A stretch of 64,000 nt of DNA from positions 84,156-148,155 of the forward strand of contig NZ_JWHR01000068.1 in the NCBI RefSeq assembly GCF_000808015.1, in the 5' to 3' direction. This document shows, piece after piece, positions 8,535 to 16,495 of this stretch. Position 1 is the first letter of the stretch, and every line of letters begins with the position of its first letter. The stretch comes from Terrisporobacter othiniensis (GTDB lineage: Bacteria; Bacillota; Clostridia; Peptostreptococcales; Peptostreptococcaceae). The position numbers were made by a program, and so were the translations under genes. The notes beneath the pieces were generated by a model. It ran no database searches. It saw only the letters and a list, made by a program, of their open reading frames with translations, and had not been told where the DNA came from.

Positions 8535-9274
8535 TGATTGCTTACGATGTAGCAAACCACATTTACAAAGGTTGGTATAAGTAACATTAAAGAAGGAAAC
8601 CTGGTATGGGCATAATATCCAGAAACATGAGAAGTAGCCTTTAAAAGAGTAGTACAAACTTTTGTAAAAGAAACAGATACAATACTTTATATTAAAGTAG
8701 CTGGAGAAGTTATAGAGGCTACGGAGCAACATGTATTTTATATAGATAACGTAGGCTGGATACCAGCAAGCATGATTGAAGAGGGAGATGTAGTAGTTCT
8801 TCGGTCAGGTGATAAGTCTACAGTTGAGAAGATAGATGAAGTAGTTCACAATGAACTGATAACTGTATATAACTTTGAGGTTGAAGATTTCCATACTTAT
8901 TTTGTATCTGATGCTAGTGTGTTGGTACATAATACTGCATCATGTGCAGAAAAAACATATCAGACTTATACAAAAACTAATCTAAAAACAGGTGAAGTAT
9001 ACTCTGGTAGAACAAGTGGAAAAGGAAATCCCCTTGATAATGTTAAAAAGCGTGATGCTAACCATCATATGAATAAAAAAGGATTTGGTCCAGCAGTACT
9101 TGATAAAAGTTCAAAGAATAAAAATGCTATACGAGGAAGAGAACAACAATTAATTGATATGCATGGTGGAGCTAAATCAATGGGGGGACTTCAGGAAATG
9201 CTGTTAATGGTATAAGTAAAAAGAATAAAAATAGACAAAAATACCTTCGTGCAGAAAGAAAGGAATTTGGTTAA
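8535..9274 (+). pseudogene. Hint domain plus GIY-YIG/URI-like toxin tip, with stops and a frameshift
   Basis: Hint motifs run through the region: a damaged Cys-1 area (TGCTT, then GTAGCA), TKVGISNIKEGNLVWA, in-frame TAA and TGA, EVAFKRVVQTF, EATEQHVFYIDNVGWIPASM, EEGDVVVLRSGDKSTVEKID, then HTYFVSDASVLVHNT. The distal half is 115 bases closely matching the Hint end at 7443. From 8772 the frame stays open into the toxin tip: TNLKTGEVYSGRTSGKG, RDANHH, RGREQQLID, a pattern like GIY-YIG/URI nucleases. The tail TSGNAVNGISKKN ... RKEFG needs one more G in the G6 run at 9182-9187. The toxin stop (9272-9274) is one base from the next ATG. Confidence 0.75.
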
Positions 9275-9275
9275 A

Positions 9276-9695
9276 ATGAGAAAAAAAAGATTAAAACTGG
9301 GAGATATCTACGAGATATCTTTACCAAATGGAATGAATGCTTATGGACGTCTTTATAAAGAATCAACATTAGCAATATATGAGAAGATATGCTCAAATGT
9401 AGATGAATTATCTCAAAATGAAAAATATAAGTTTTTTGTAGGAGTTTATACAGATTTATTACAAGATGGTATTTGGAAGATTGTTGATAATCGTCCGTTT
9501 AGTACAGATGAAGACGCTTGGCCACCACCTCAATCTATAAAGGACTGTATTAGTGGAGGATATTCTTTATATATTAAAGGTGAGATAATACCATCTACTG
9601 AGGAAGTATGTAAGGATTTGGAACGTGCTGCAGCTTGGGATAGACATCATGTGGTAGATAGAATTATGGGGATTGATATATGGAATCCAGATTGA
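9276..9695 (+). CDS. Imm26-like immunity protein
   Basis: 139 residues from ATG 9276; the upstream in-frame GTG at 9249 is rejected because it overlaps the toxin tail and lacks a ribosome binding site. RLKLGDIYEISLPNGMNAYGRLY is the N-terminal beta pattern of the Imm26 family (GDVF.IPL..G.YAYGRV), and DGIWKIVDNRPF also fits. It should bind and neutralise the adjacent GIY-YIG-like toxin tip. AAAGGA lies about 10 bases upstream. The gene is intact while the toxin is not. Imm26 call is by pattern. Confidence 0.7.
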   Translation: MRKKRLKLGDIYEISLPNGMNAYGRLYKESTLAIYEKICSNVDELSQNEKYKFFVGVYTDLLQDGIWKIVDNRPFSTDEDAWPPPQSIKDCISGGYSLYIKGEIIPSTEEVCKDLERAAAWDRHHVVDRIMGIDIWNPD

Positions 9696-9734
9696 TATTC
9701 TATAGATTAATTAAGAAAATAGGAGGAATTTACA

Positions 9735-10325
9735 ATGAGTAATATATTGAAAAATAATGAAGCAAAAGAAATTGAAGTGCTTATTCAATTTAATGAGAAG
9801 CTTGACCCAATTGATGTGGAGGACTATTATGAGGAACCGTTAGAAGAATTTTTGAATGAAAATGGTTATGGTGAAATTGTTGGTGGAGGTACTATGCAAT
9901 CACCAACAGGTGAAATAGAATTTTTTGATATTCAGGTATTAATTTATGATAGCAATTACACTATGAAAATTGTAGATGAGATAAAGATGAAACTGGAAAG
10001 TTTAGGAGCAGCAAAAGGTTCCTTTATAGAAATTGAAGGTAAAGAAGAAAAAATATCATTTGGTAAAAGAGAAGGATTAGCTATTTATTTGGATGGTGTA
10101 AATCTTCCTGAAAATGTATATAAAGAATGTGATTCTAATTATGTTGTTTCTGAAATATTTAGATTAACAGGTTGCAATGATGATATTATAAGATTTTGGG
10201 AAGGTGATACAGAAACAGCTATATATTTTTATGGGGAATCTTTTGATAATATGAAAAGAGATATTTTTGAATTTGTTAATACATATCCATTGTGTAAATG
10301 TGCTAGGATAGTTCAAATAGCATAA
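9735..10325 (+). CDS. hypothetical immunity-like protein
   Basis: 196 residues, acidic, no signal or membrane segment. Mixed alpha/beta with EIVGGGTMQSPTGEIEFFDIQ near residues 48-68 and a cysteine-containing C-terminus (YPLCKCARIVQIA). It has a strong AGGAGGAATTTACA ribosome binding site and follows the Imm26-like gene by 39 bases. Position in an array of immunity genes suggests an additional immunity protein whose toxin has been lost; the family is not recognised. Confidence 0.6.
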   Translation: MSNILKNNEAKEIEVLIQFNEKLDPIDVEDYYEEPLEEFLNENGYGEIVGGGTMQSPTGEIEFFDIQVLIYDSNYTMKIVDEIKMKLESLGAAKGSFIEIEGKEEKISFGKREGLAIYLDGVNLPENVYKECDSNYVVSEIFRLTGCNDDIIRFWEGDTETAIYFYGESFDNMKRDIFEFVNTYPLCKCARIVQIA

Positions 10326-10478
10326 GCGTATTAAAATTACTTATAACTCATACTCAAATATAGTAGTAATATTATACATTAAAAGTATCTAAAATTAGAT
10401 ATTGTACATTATGTTAATTGTTTTCAATAGTTATTTATTAATACGAAGTACTCCTAAAAGATTGAAAAATAACTACTT

Positions 10479-10519
10479 ACATAGAGATAACTCACTAAAT
10501 TAGTTAGTTATCTCTATGT
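10479..10519 (+). terminator. long hairpin after the immunity genes
   Basis: ACATAGAGATAACT pairs perfectly with AGTTATCTCTATGT (14 bp) around a 13-base loop that itself holds ACTAA/TTAGT. The T-run after it is weak (TAACGTATTTG), so it may be a terminator or a cruciform/processing site. Confidence 0.55.
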
Positions 10520-10579
10520 TAACGTATTTGTGTATAATACGTATAGAACGAAAAAGTAAGTTTTAGGAACAAATAGTAA

Positions 10580-10654
10580 AGGAAAAACAGTAATATACTA
10601 AAAGTAGTGATTGATAGTAAAGGAAATGTAATCACAGCATTTCCTAAAAATTAG
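10580..10654 (+). pseudogene. third polymorphic-toxin tail remnant
   Basis: An open frame without start reads LKVVIDSKGNVITAFPKN and stops at TAG 10652-10654. VVVDSKGNVIT.FP is a familiar last-strand signature of toxin tips in secreted polymorphic toxins. Nothing of the toxin upstream survives. The next immunity-like ATG follows 10 bases later behind AGGAGGG. Confidence 0.55.
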
Positions 10655-10664
10655 GAGGGACTAT

Positions 10665-10997
10665 ATGAATTTTTATATTGGTAATTCTGTTAAAGATATT
10701 AATTTAAATAATAAAAATATTGAATTTAGTGATGAATTAATTGAATATATTTACAATTCAAGGGACAAAGTTTTATTTGACATGAGCAAACTGTATGATA
10801 TTGATCCGTATGATGATGTAGTAATTTTAGCAGATGATATTCAATTAATAATTAATACATGTAAGAGTATACTAGTTTCAACAATATTAAAAGATGCTAG
10901 AGAATCAGAAATATGGACTATTATGTTGAATGAATTGATTAATATGGCACAACAAGCCTTATCAATGGAAACTGGAATAGTGTCAATTGGTGATTAA
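10665..10997 (+). CDS. putative immunity protein
   Basis: 110 residues, very acidic, helical, cytoplasmic. Contains DMSKLYDIDPYDDVVI and ends MAQQALSMETGIVSIGD. RBS AGGAGGGACTAT. The toxin tail directly upstream implies it protected against that toxin. It is intact. Family not identified. Confidence 0.6.
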   Translation: MNFYIGNSVKDINLNNKNIEFSDELIEYIYNSRDKVLFDMSKLYDIDPYDDVVILADDIQLIINTCKSILVSTILKDARESEIWTIMLNELINMAQQALSMETGIVSIGD

Positions 10998-11048
10998 AAA
11001 TAATATTGTTTATTATATACTAAGCATGATATATATATTAAAATCGAC

Positions 11049-11085
11049 GGACTTGATAGAAAGCTTAATGTTTTTTATTAAGTCC
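11049..11085 (+). terminator. terminator-like hairpin after the last immunity gene
   Basis: GGACTTGATA pairs (with one G-T) with TATTAAGTCC. The T-run is inside the loop rather than after the stem, so termination strength is uncertain. Confidence 0.4.
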
Positions 11086-11138
11086 ATTATATTAAAGTTT
11101 TACATGGAGGATTATATAAAATTATAGTATTACATGTA

Positions 11139-11160
11139 TTAGCACACATTTAGCACACAA
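11139..11160. repeat. tandem 11-bp repeats TTAGCACACA(T/A), possible integrase arm sites
   Basis: TTAGCACACAT is followed directly by TTAGCACACAA. The same 11-mer occurs once at 58952-58962. Both places lie within about 150 bases of a tmRNA-end-like sequence (11292 and 58865), which is how arm-type sites of tyrosine integrases are arranged around attachment cores. No integrase gene is present. Confidence 0.4.
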
Positions 11161-11291
11161 TTATAATTAAGTTTGAAGAAAAATAAAAAAGCTATATGAA
11201 AAATGGAACTGACGTAATTAAGCAATATACACAAATAGAATGTATAATAAAAAATAAAATTTACTAAAAAAATATATGTTAGAGTATCCCC

Positions 11292-11316
11292 TCATCTCCA
11301 CCATTCAAACCCTCGA
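11292..11316 (+). repeat. tmRNA-3'-end-like sequence, partial copy 1
   Basis: These 25 bases (beginning TCATCTCCACCATTC) are identical to 47000-47024. The upstream T-arm-like part seen in the other copies is absent. A small CCTCG/CGAGG hairpin follows and the IS element begins 16 bases later. Read as a remnant attachment site; a chance repeat of this length is improbable. Confidence 0.5.
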
Positions 11317-11491
11317 AAACGAGGAAAAGAGGGGTTGTCTCAAAATGATTTTAAAATCATAAAAGAGGCAACTCTTTTTTATGACTTTATACCTAGGATA
11401 ATTTAATATATTTTACGTTATTTGTTAAATTAGATTATATTTGGACATGACAAAATAGGATATCTATAAATATCCCATATAATGTAAATAT

Positions 11492-13024
11492 TTAAGCTAT
11501 CGCTTTTGTATAAAAAGTTACACCTAATCTATTTTGTTGAATTTTATTATGAAGTTTATTTAAATTGTAAGCAAGTGCTAAAAGTGTAAATTCTACTTTT
11601 ACATTTTTCTTACCTCTAGTTAAAAATCTTCTAAAATTATGATTTTCTTTTATTACCGCAAATGCACCTTCAACTTGTATAGATCTATTCATTCTAGTTA
11701 AAATACCAAACTCACTTGTTATATTATCTTGTGATTGTTTTCTTTTTGTTATAAATACAGGAGATACTTGTATCCTTTTATTACCCTTTGCTTTTGTATA
11801 TTTTAATTTAATAGGACAGTCATTACAATTTTCACATTCATATATTTTAGCTTTCGAAATATATCCAGATTTTGATTTTCTCGTAGTTGTAGCTATAAAT
11901 TTTAATTCTTTATTATTAGCACAAGTATAAGTATCAGCTATTTTGTTATAAATCATATTTTCTCTTTTACCAATATTATTCTTAAACTTTTTACTCTTTG
12001 TATTTTCATAATTTTGTGGTTTTATAAATGATTTTTGATTATTTTCTTCTAAATAAACATAATTTTCTTCACTTTCATAACCAGCATCAGCTATTATATT
12101 TTCATATTTAGCCGGAAGGCTTTCGCCTAATTTATCTAAAAATGGAATAAATGTAAGTTGATCTGATCTTTCACTAGAAATATCAACTCCAACTATATAT
12201 TCACCCTCAACTCCTATCTGAATATTATATCCAGGTTTTAATTGAGCATTTTTCATGTGATCATCTTTCATATGCATAAATGTAGCATCTATATCTGTCT
12301 TAGAAAAACTATTTCTTCCATTAAAAATAGAATTATATAAATCATATTTAGACTGTCTTTCTAAGTATTTATTGGCTTCCTCTATTAATTTTTGAAGTTC
12401 TGTTTTTCTCTTGCCTTTGCCATAAACAAATTCTATATTTGATGATAATTTTATAGAGTTTAAAAATTCTAAAATTTCATTGAGTAATTTACATTTAAGT
12501 GTATTTTCAACAATTGAAAAGTTTTTATTGAATTTATCATTTATATTTTTAATAAATAATTTTATGGCTTCGCCTAATTTTATTTCATTTTTGCTTACTG
12601 TTTTTTTCCACACAAAAGTGTATTTATTGGCGTTAGCCTCAATTTTTGTACCATCTATAAATAGATTTTTTAATTCAAGTTCATTATTTTCATATAACTT
12701 TATAATAAATTGATTAAATAAATCATCAAGTATAATCTCTAATCTTCCCGTTCTAAATCTTACAATATTATTATGATCAGGAGCTTTAAAACCTTCTAAT
12801 AGCCACATAAAATTTACATCTCTTTTACAGGCAAGTTCGATTTTTCTACTTGACCAAATATCATTCATGTATGCATAAATTAATATTTTGAATAGGATTT
12901 TAGGTGGAACTGCAGGATTTCTCCCATTTTGGGAGTACGCCTCGTATAATTTTTTATAATCTAATTCCTCCATCATTAGGCTTAGCAATCTCACTGAATC
13001 ATCCTCTGGTATTAATACATCCAA
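11492..13024 (-). CDS. IS1182-family DDE transposase
   Basis: 510 residues, the usual length for the family. The N-terminal domain (NPAVPPKILFKILIYAYMND ... RDVNFMWLLEG) precedes the DDE catalytic domain with LFIDGTKIEANANKY (first Asp), a second Asp in IIADAGYESEE, and the C-terminal YNLNKLH segment with QVEGAFAVIKENHNFRRF. No frameshift or premature stop, so it may be active. Confidence 0.9.
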   Translation of the reverse strand: MDVLIPEDDSVRLLSLMMEELDYKKLYEAYSQNGRNPAVPPKILFKILIYAYMNDIWSSRKIELACKRDVNFMWLLEGFKAPDHNNIVRFRTGRLEIILDDLFNQFIIKLYENNELELKNLFIDGTKIEANANKYTFVWKKTVSKNEIKLGEAIKLFIKNINDKFNKNFSIVENTLKCKLLNEILEFLNSIKLSSNIEFVYGKGKRKTELQKLIEEANKYLERQSKYDLYNSIFNGRNSFSKTDIDATFMHMKDDHMKNAQLKPGYNIQIGVEGEYIVGVDISSERSDQLTFIPFLDKLGESLPAKYENIIADAGYESEENYVYLEENNQKSFIKPQNYENTKSKKFKNNIGKRENMIYNKIADTYTCANNKELKFIATTTRKSKSGYISKAKIYECENCNDCPIKLKYTKAKGNKRIQVSPVFITKRKQSQDNITSEFGILTRMNRSIQVEGAFAVIKENHNFRRFLTRGKKNVKVEFTLLALAYNLNKLHNKIQQNRLGVTFYTKAIA

Positions 13025-13113
13025 ATCTATAGGTAATTTTAATTGATAATTTTCTGAGATTTGGGAATAATTTTTATATAAAGTGAAGTTTTGAATACTT
13101 TAAGTGTACACAA

Positions 13114-13144
13114 AAGGGATGAACTTTATGTGAGTTCATCCCTT
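13114..13144. terminator. hairpin upstream of the IS transposase
   Basis: AAGGGATGAACT pairs perfectly with AGTTCATCCCTT around 7 bases, followed by CCTTTTT on the plus strand. It insulates the transposase (minus strand) from external read-through and could also end transcripts from the left. Confidence 0.7.
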
Positions 13145-13220
13145 CCTTTTTGTGGAACTATCTTTTTATTTTGAGACAGCCACTTTATTTTACTTTTTAT
13201 AAATATTTTATTAGTACTTA

Positions 13221-13793
13221 CTAAAATTGTTTCTTACATTCAGTAAATTCATAAATATCCATCAATGCCTCACCAAATCTTTGATAATGCACTATTTCTC
13301 TTTGGCCTAAAAAACGTAATACATCTTTTAAATCACAATCATCAGTTAAATTTAGCAATTGGTAATAAGTTGCCAATGCTTTTTGTTCAGCAGCCATATC
13401 TTCATGCAAATTAGTTACAGCATCTCCAAAGGCATTAATATAAGATGTTGTAAAATTTACGCCATTAGCATCTACTGGTTGTAGTCCATGTCCAAAAGTT
13501 GCATAGTTTGGTCCAAATCCAGCAGCCTTAAGCTCTTCAGGAGTACATTTACGAGTTAATTGATATAAAATAGAAGATATTATTTCAACGTGAGCCATCT
13601 CTTCTGTACCTATGTCAGTTAAAAGTCCACGAGATTTTCCAGTTGGCATAGTATATCTTTGTTGAAGATATCTAATTGCAGCTGCAAGTTCTCCATTAGG
13701 TCCTCCTAGCTGAGCAAGTATAAGTTTAGCCATCCTTGGATCTGAATTTTTTATGTTAACGGGGTATTCCAATGTTTTTTGGTAAATCCACAT
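13221..13793 (-). CDS. cotJC: spore coat protein CotJC (manganese-catalase-like)
   Basis: 190 residues, full family length. Ferritin-like four-helix protein of the manganese catalase superfamily with metal-ligand motifs GGPNGELAAA, DIGTEEMAHVEII and LGQREIVHYQRFGE, plus DMAAEQKALATYY. It starts MWIYQKTLEYPV, the conserved CotJC opening. CotJC is made in the mother cell and assembles into the spore coat with CotJA and CotJB; it may remove peroxide. It is last in a three-gene minus-strand operon. RBS AAGGAGG is clear upstream on the minus strand. Confidence 0.97.
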   Translation of the reverse strand: MWIYQKTLEYPVNIKNSDPRMAKLILAQLGGPNGELAAAIRYLQQRYTMPTGKSRGLLTDIGTEEMAHVEIISSILYQLTRKCTPEELKAAGFGPNYATFGHGLQPVDANGVNFTTSYINAFGDAVTNLHEDMAAEQKALATYYQLLNLTDDCDLKDVLRFLGQREIVHYQRFGEALMDIYEFTECKKQF

Positions 13794-13851
13794 ATTAACT
13801 TGACCTCCTTTAAGTGTTAAAAAATTAAATTAATCTTTATATTGTATAAAT

Positions 13852-14115
13852 CTAATTATAGAATTCATTGTCCCATGGCCAAGGATTACATACCCATTGC
13901 CAAGGGCTTGAGCCTGGCACATAGCCAAAGTTAGTCAATGGTCCATATTCACATTCATAGGCTTCCTTAGTTTGCATAAATTTACGTAAGTATGTGTTAT
14001 ATGAATCTAGAGCATTTTCATCATGTGGGTTATTATCTAAATATAAATTTAATTCTATACAAGCAAATTGATACTCTAAAAGTCTATTTAAAAGTTCTTT
14101 TTTATTTGATTTCAT
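13852..14115 (-). CDS. cotJB: spore coat protein CotJB
   Basis: 87 residues, expected size. ELLNRLLEYQFACIELNLYLD and the tail PGSSPWQWVCNPWPWDNEFYN (Trp/Pro-rich) are hallmarks of CotJB. It begins 2 bases after the stop of cotJA and lies between cotJA and cotJC, the standard order. Needed together with CotJA/CotJC for coat assembly. Confidence 0.95.
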   Translation of the reverse strand: MKSNKKELLNRLLEYQFACIELNLYLDNNPHDENALDSYNTYLRKFMQTKEAYECEYGPLTNFGYVPGSSPWQWVCNPWPWDNEFYN

Positions 14116-14117
14116 GA

Positions 14118-14342
14118 CTATTTTTTACACTCCTTTTTGGCCATAACCCTATTTTTAGGATTTTTATATAGCCATTCGTTGTAATTATTTGACTCTACTA
14201 AATCTAGTTCTGGGAATAAAGTTCCTCTTAGCAAAGCTATATCTAAATCATAGTATTTGTTATAAACTTGACGGTTTATATATGGTCTAGCTAATTCACA
14301 GCCAGAAATTTGTATGATGTCTTTATAGTTATCCATAATCAT
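14118..14342 (-). CDS. cotJA: spore coat associated protein CotJA
   Basis: 74 residues. CELARPYINRQVYNKYYDLDIALLRGTLFPELDL is the conserved CotJA core (ARPYVP.Q.Y...Y....AL..GT.FPEL), given here only in outline, residues about 13-48. First gene of the operon, with AAGGAGAATGATT before the start. A possible mother-cell promoter lies about 80 bases upstream. Confidence 0.93.
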   Translation of the reverse strand: MIMDNYKDIIQISGCELARPYINRQVYNKYYDLDIALLRGTLFPELDLVESNNYNEWLYKNPKNRVMAKKECKK

Positions 14343-14420
14343 TCTCCTTAATTAAATTTTTTATATATTTACTAAAAAGTAGTATTTTAAGTTAAATTTT
14401 GGTAAACTTCTATTTGATAT

Positions 14421-14428
14421 ATAATATG
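14421..14428 (-). promoter_or_regulatory. possible SigE/SigK-type -10 element for cotJ
   Basis: On the minus strand the sequence CATATTAT fits the sporulation -10 consensus CATANNNT and lies about 80 bases before cotJA. A convincing -35 ATA at proper spacing was not found, so this is tentative; known family regulation by SigE supports it. Confidence 0.3.
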
Positions 14429-14824
14429 TAGGGATTTTAGTATTTGTGATTTTATTTGATAAAAAACTGCATAAAACGACAATATGAAATTTTATTATAA
14501 AAGAAATCTATTAGAATACAAAAAGCAATAAATACAATATTTTTATTTAACTATATATATCTTAAATAAGCTTAAAACCAACAGTTGAAGTATAAATCTG
14601 TACATCATATTATTGTGTACAGAAATATGTTTTGGGTTAATATGAATGTAAGAGAAAATTCAAATTAGATGGATGTATCAAATTTTATTTTGAAACATCA
14701 GTGTTTATGCGGATGATACCATTGGTGTCATGCATGTGACGTTGCGATTCTTTATATTTTTCACGCCTTTTGTTACTTTTGAATTAGCATAATGGCAAAA
14801 GAGAATAAGAAAGGACGTGGGAAA

Positions 14825-15400
14825 ATGAAAAAGAATGAAAAGAGATTATTAATTTTAGGAATTATGTTAGTGATAGCATTTACTATTTGGACATTATTAA
14901 TAAAGACGGTAGATGTTGAGCCCCTTGGACAAAATGGAACTGATATAGGTTTTGCAACATTTAACTGTTGGTTTCATAAATTAACAGGTGTGCATATGAC
15001 AATCTATACAATCACTGATTGGTTGGGACTTGTACCAATATTTATCTGTATCATATTCGGTGGAATTGGATTTGTTCAATTAATTAAGAGAAAAAGTCTT
15101 TTTAAAGTGGACTGTGATATTATATTATTGGGGATATATTACATTATAGTAATTGGGTATTATCTTATTTTTGAGATGATTCCTATCAATTATAGACCAA
15201 TACTAATCGAAGGATTTATGGAAGCTTCGTACCCATCATCGACAACACTTCTTGTATTAAGTGCAATGCCAACACTTATTTATTAGGTTAATTATAGATT
15301 AAAAAACGATGCACTTAAAAAAATTATTAGTATTTCAGCAATTTTATTTTCTATATTTATGGTAATAGGAAGACTGGTTTCAGGAGTTGAGAAAAAATAG
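14825..15400 (+). pseudogene. PAP2-type membrane phosphatase, nonsense mutation and 3' deletion
   Basis: Start taken at ATG 14825 behind AAAGGACGTGG. Four or five membrane segments are visible, then SYPSSTTLLVLSAMPTLIY, the PSGHT-like active-site stretch. An in-frame TAG at 15284-15286 interrupts; the frame continues VNYRLKNDALKK ... IGRLVSGV, where the family continues with the catalytic His. At that exact point the sequence changes to the next gene, so the last part is deleted. A lipid or undecaprenyl-pyrophosphate phosphatase ancestor is likely. Non-functional. Confidence 0.75.
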
Positions 15401-15773
15401 AGGATTTACGAAGGAAGAATTAGCACAGGTTTTATATGTGTCCAGAACTGCCATTTCAAAATGGGAATCAGGAAGGGGATATCTAAGTATTGACTCATTA
15501 AAGGAAATATCAAATTATTTTGGTGTAACAATTGATGACTTGCTATTTGGAATGGTAGATTTATTTTCCTTTATACTTATAGTTTTATCACTTTACCCAA
15601 AGCCAATTAATGGATATATTTTTTCGGTAAATCTTTTCTCACACACTGAAACAACATGGCTTAATCGCTGGATTTACTGGATTATGTTTATTATTCTTAT
15701 CATGGTTGGAATAGTGAAAATTGTGCTAACACAATTTAAAATTGAAAAAGGATATAAAAATATTTATATATAA
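15387..15773 (+). CDS. XRE-type regulator with membrane tail, 5'-truncated
   Basis: From TTG 15387 the protein begins RKNRGFTKEELAQVLYVSRT and continues AISKWESGRGYLSIDSL, a complete helix-turn-helix of the XRE family, but it lacks the usual 8-10 residues before LRK. The C-terminal half has two membrane segments (DLFSFILIVLSLYP, YWIMFIILIMVGIVKIVL), a layout common in clostridial XRE-membrane regulators. Its 5' end overlaps the deleted PAP2 gene, so one deletion removed the end of one gene and the start of the other. No ribosome binding site of its own except CAGGAG at 15381. Confidence 0.6.
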   Translation: MRKNRGFTKEELAQVLYVSRTAISKWESGRGYLSIDSLKEISNYFGVTIDDLLFGMVDLFSFILIVLSLYPKPINGYIFSVNLFSHTETTWLNRWIYWIMFIILIMVGIVKIVLTQFKIEKGYKNIYI

Positions 15774-15840
15774 CATAGCAGGGTATATTTTTAGTATATA
15801 AAAAATCTATACAAAATACGCATTATAGGAGAGAGTAAGT

Positions 15841-16308
15841 ATGTTAAATCAAAAAACAATAGAAATCGTAAAAAGTACAGTACCTGTGTTAAAAGAGCAT
15901 GGACTAGAAATAACAAAAACTTTCTACAAAACAATGTTTACAAATAACCCAGAAGTAAAAGAAATGTTCAATATGGATAAACAAGAATCTGGAGAACAAC
16001 CAAAAGCATTAGCAATGACAATATTAGCAGCAGCTCAAAATATAGATAATTTAGAAATATTATTACCAGCAGTAAAAAAAATAGGCAGCATTCATGTAAA
16101 TTCTAATGTAAAAGCAGAACATTATCCAATAGTAGGTAAAAATTTACTATTAGCAATAAAAGAAGTACTAGGGGACGTGGCAACAGAAGAAGTATTAAAT
16201 GCATGGGCAGAGGCTTATGAAGTAATAGCAAAAGTATTCATAGATGTAGAAAAAGATATATATATAGATAAAATATGTAGAGATAATCAAATACATCAAA
16301 GAATGTAA
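15841..16308 (+). CDS. single-domain globin related to flavohemoglobin
   Basis: 155 residues homologous to the heme domain of Hmp flavohemoglobin, with all key positions at the same numbers as in E. coli Hmp: Tyr29 (B10), Gln53 (E7), proximal His85 (F8, in IGSIHVNS) and Tyr95. The FAD/NAD reductase domain is absent and the protein ends after [15 protein letters not shown], so it is a single-domain hemoglobin, likely binding O2/NO and detoxifying NO with help from a separate reductase. RBS AGGAGAGAG. Stands alone between a pseudogene and a terminator. Confidence 0.9.
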   Translation: MLNQKTIEIVKSTVPVLKEHGLEITKTFYKTMFTNNPEVKEMFNMDKQESGEQPKALAMTILAAAQNIDNLEILLPAVKKIGSIHVNSNVKAEHYPIVGKNLLLAIKEVLGDVATEEVLNAWAEAYEVIAKVFIDVEKDIYIDKICRDNQIHQRM

Positions 16309-16315
16309 CTTATTA

Positions 16316-16369
16316 AAAAAGCTCCTTAACGTTTTGATAATTTTATCATTACTAATAAAGGAGCTTTTA
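16316..16369 (+). terminator. terminator after the globin gene
   Basis: AAAAGCTCCTT pairs with AAGGAGCTTTT; T-rich tail follows. Long AT-rich loop. Confidence 0.75.
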
Positions 16370-16453
16370 TAATGTTTACTAAATTTAGTACTATAAAAAT
16401 AAAATTATATATGAATATTGACTGTAAAAGAAATATATGATAACATGAGTTAA

Positions 16454-16470
16454 TTGATAATGATTATCAA
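16454..16470. promoter_or_regulatory. Fur box
   Basis: TTGATAATGATTATCAA is a perfect palindrome matching the Fur consensus GATAATGATTATCATT at nearly every position. It lies about 25 bases before the start of the siderophore-binding gene, where Fur-Fe2+ would block transcription when iron is sufficient. It governs the whole 16496-20247 operon by position. Confidence 0.9.
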
Positions 16471-16495
16471 TATATGTAGGAGGATTATATTAAAA

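Larger units (their letters stand above)
11333..13181. mobile_element. IS1182-family insertion sequence, apparently complete
   Basis: About 1.85 kb bounded by inverted ends: GGTTGTCTCAAAATGA at 11333 and the reverse complement GGCTGTCTCAAAATA ending at 13181. One transposase gene on the minus strand fills it. Both termini carry strong hairpins (GTTGTCTC...GAGGCAAC at 11334-11379 and 13114-13144), which would block outside transcription into the transposase. I could not identify a target-site duplication. It sits directly downstream of the attachment-like sequence at 11292. Confidence 0.8.
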
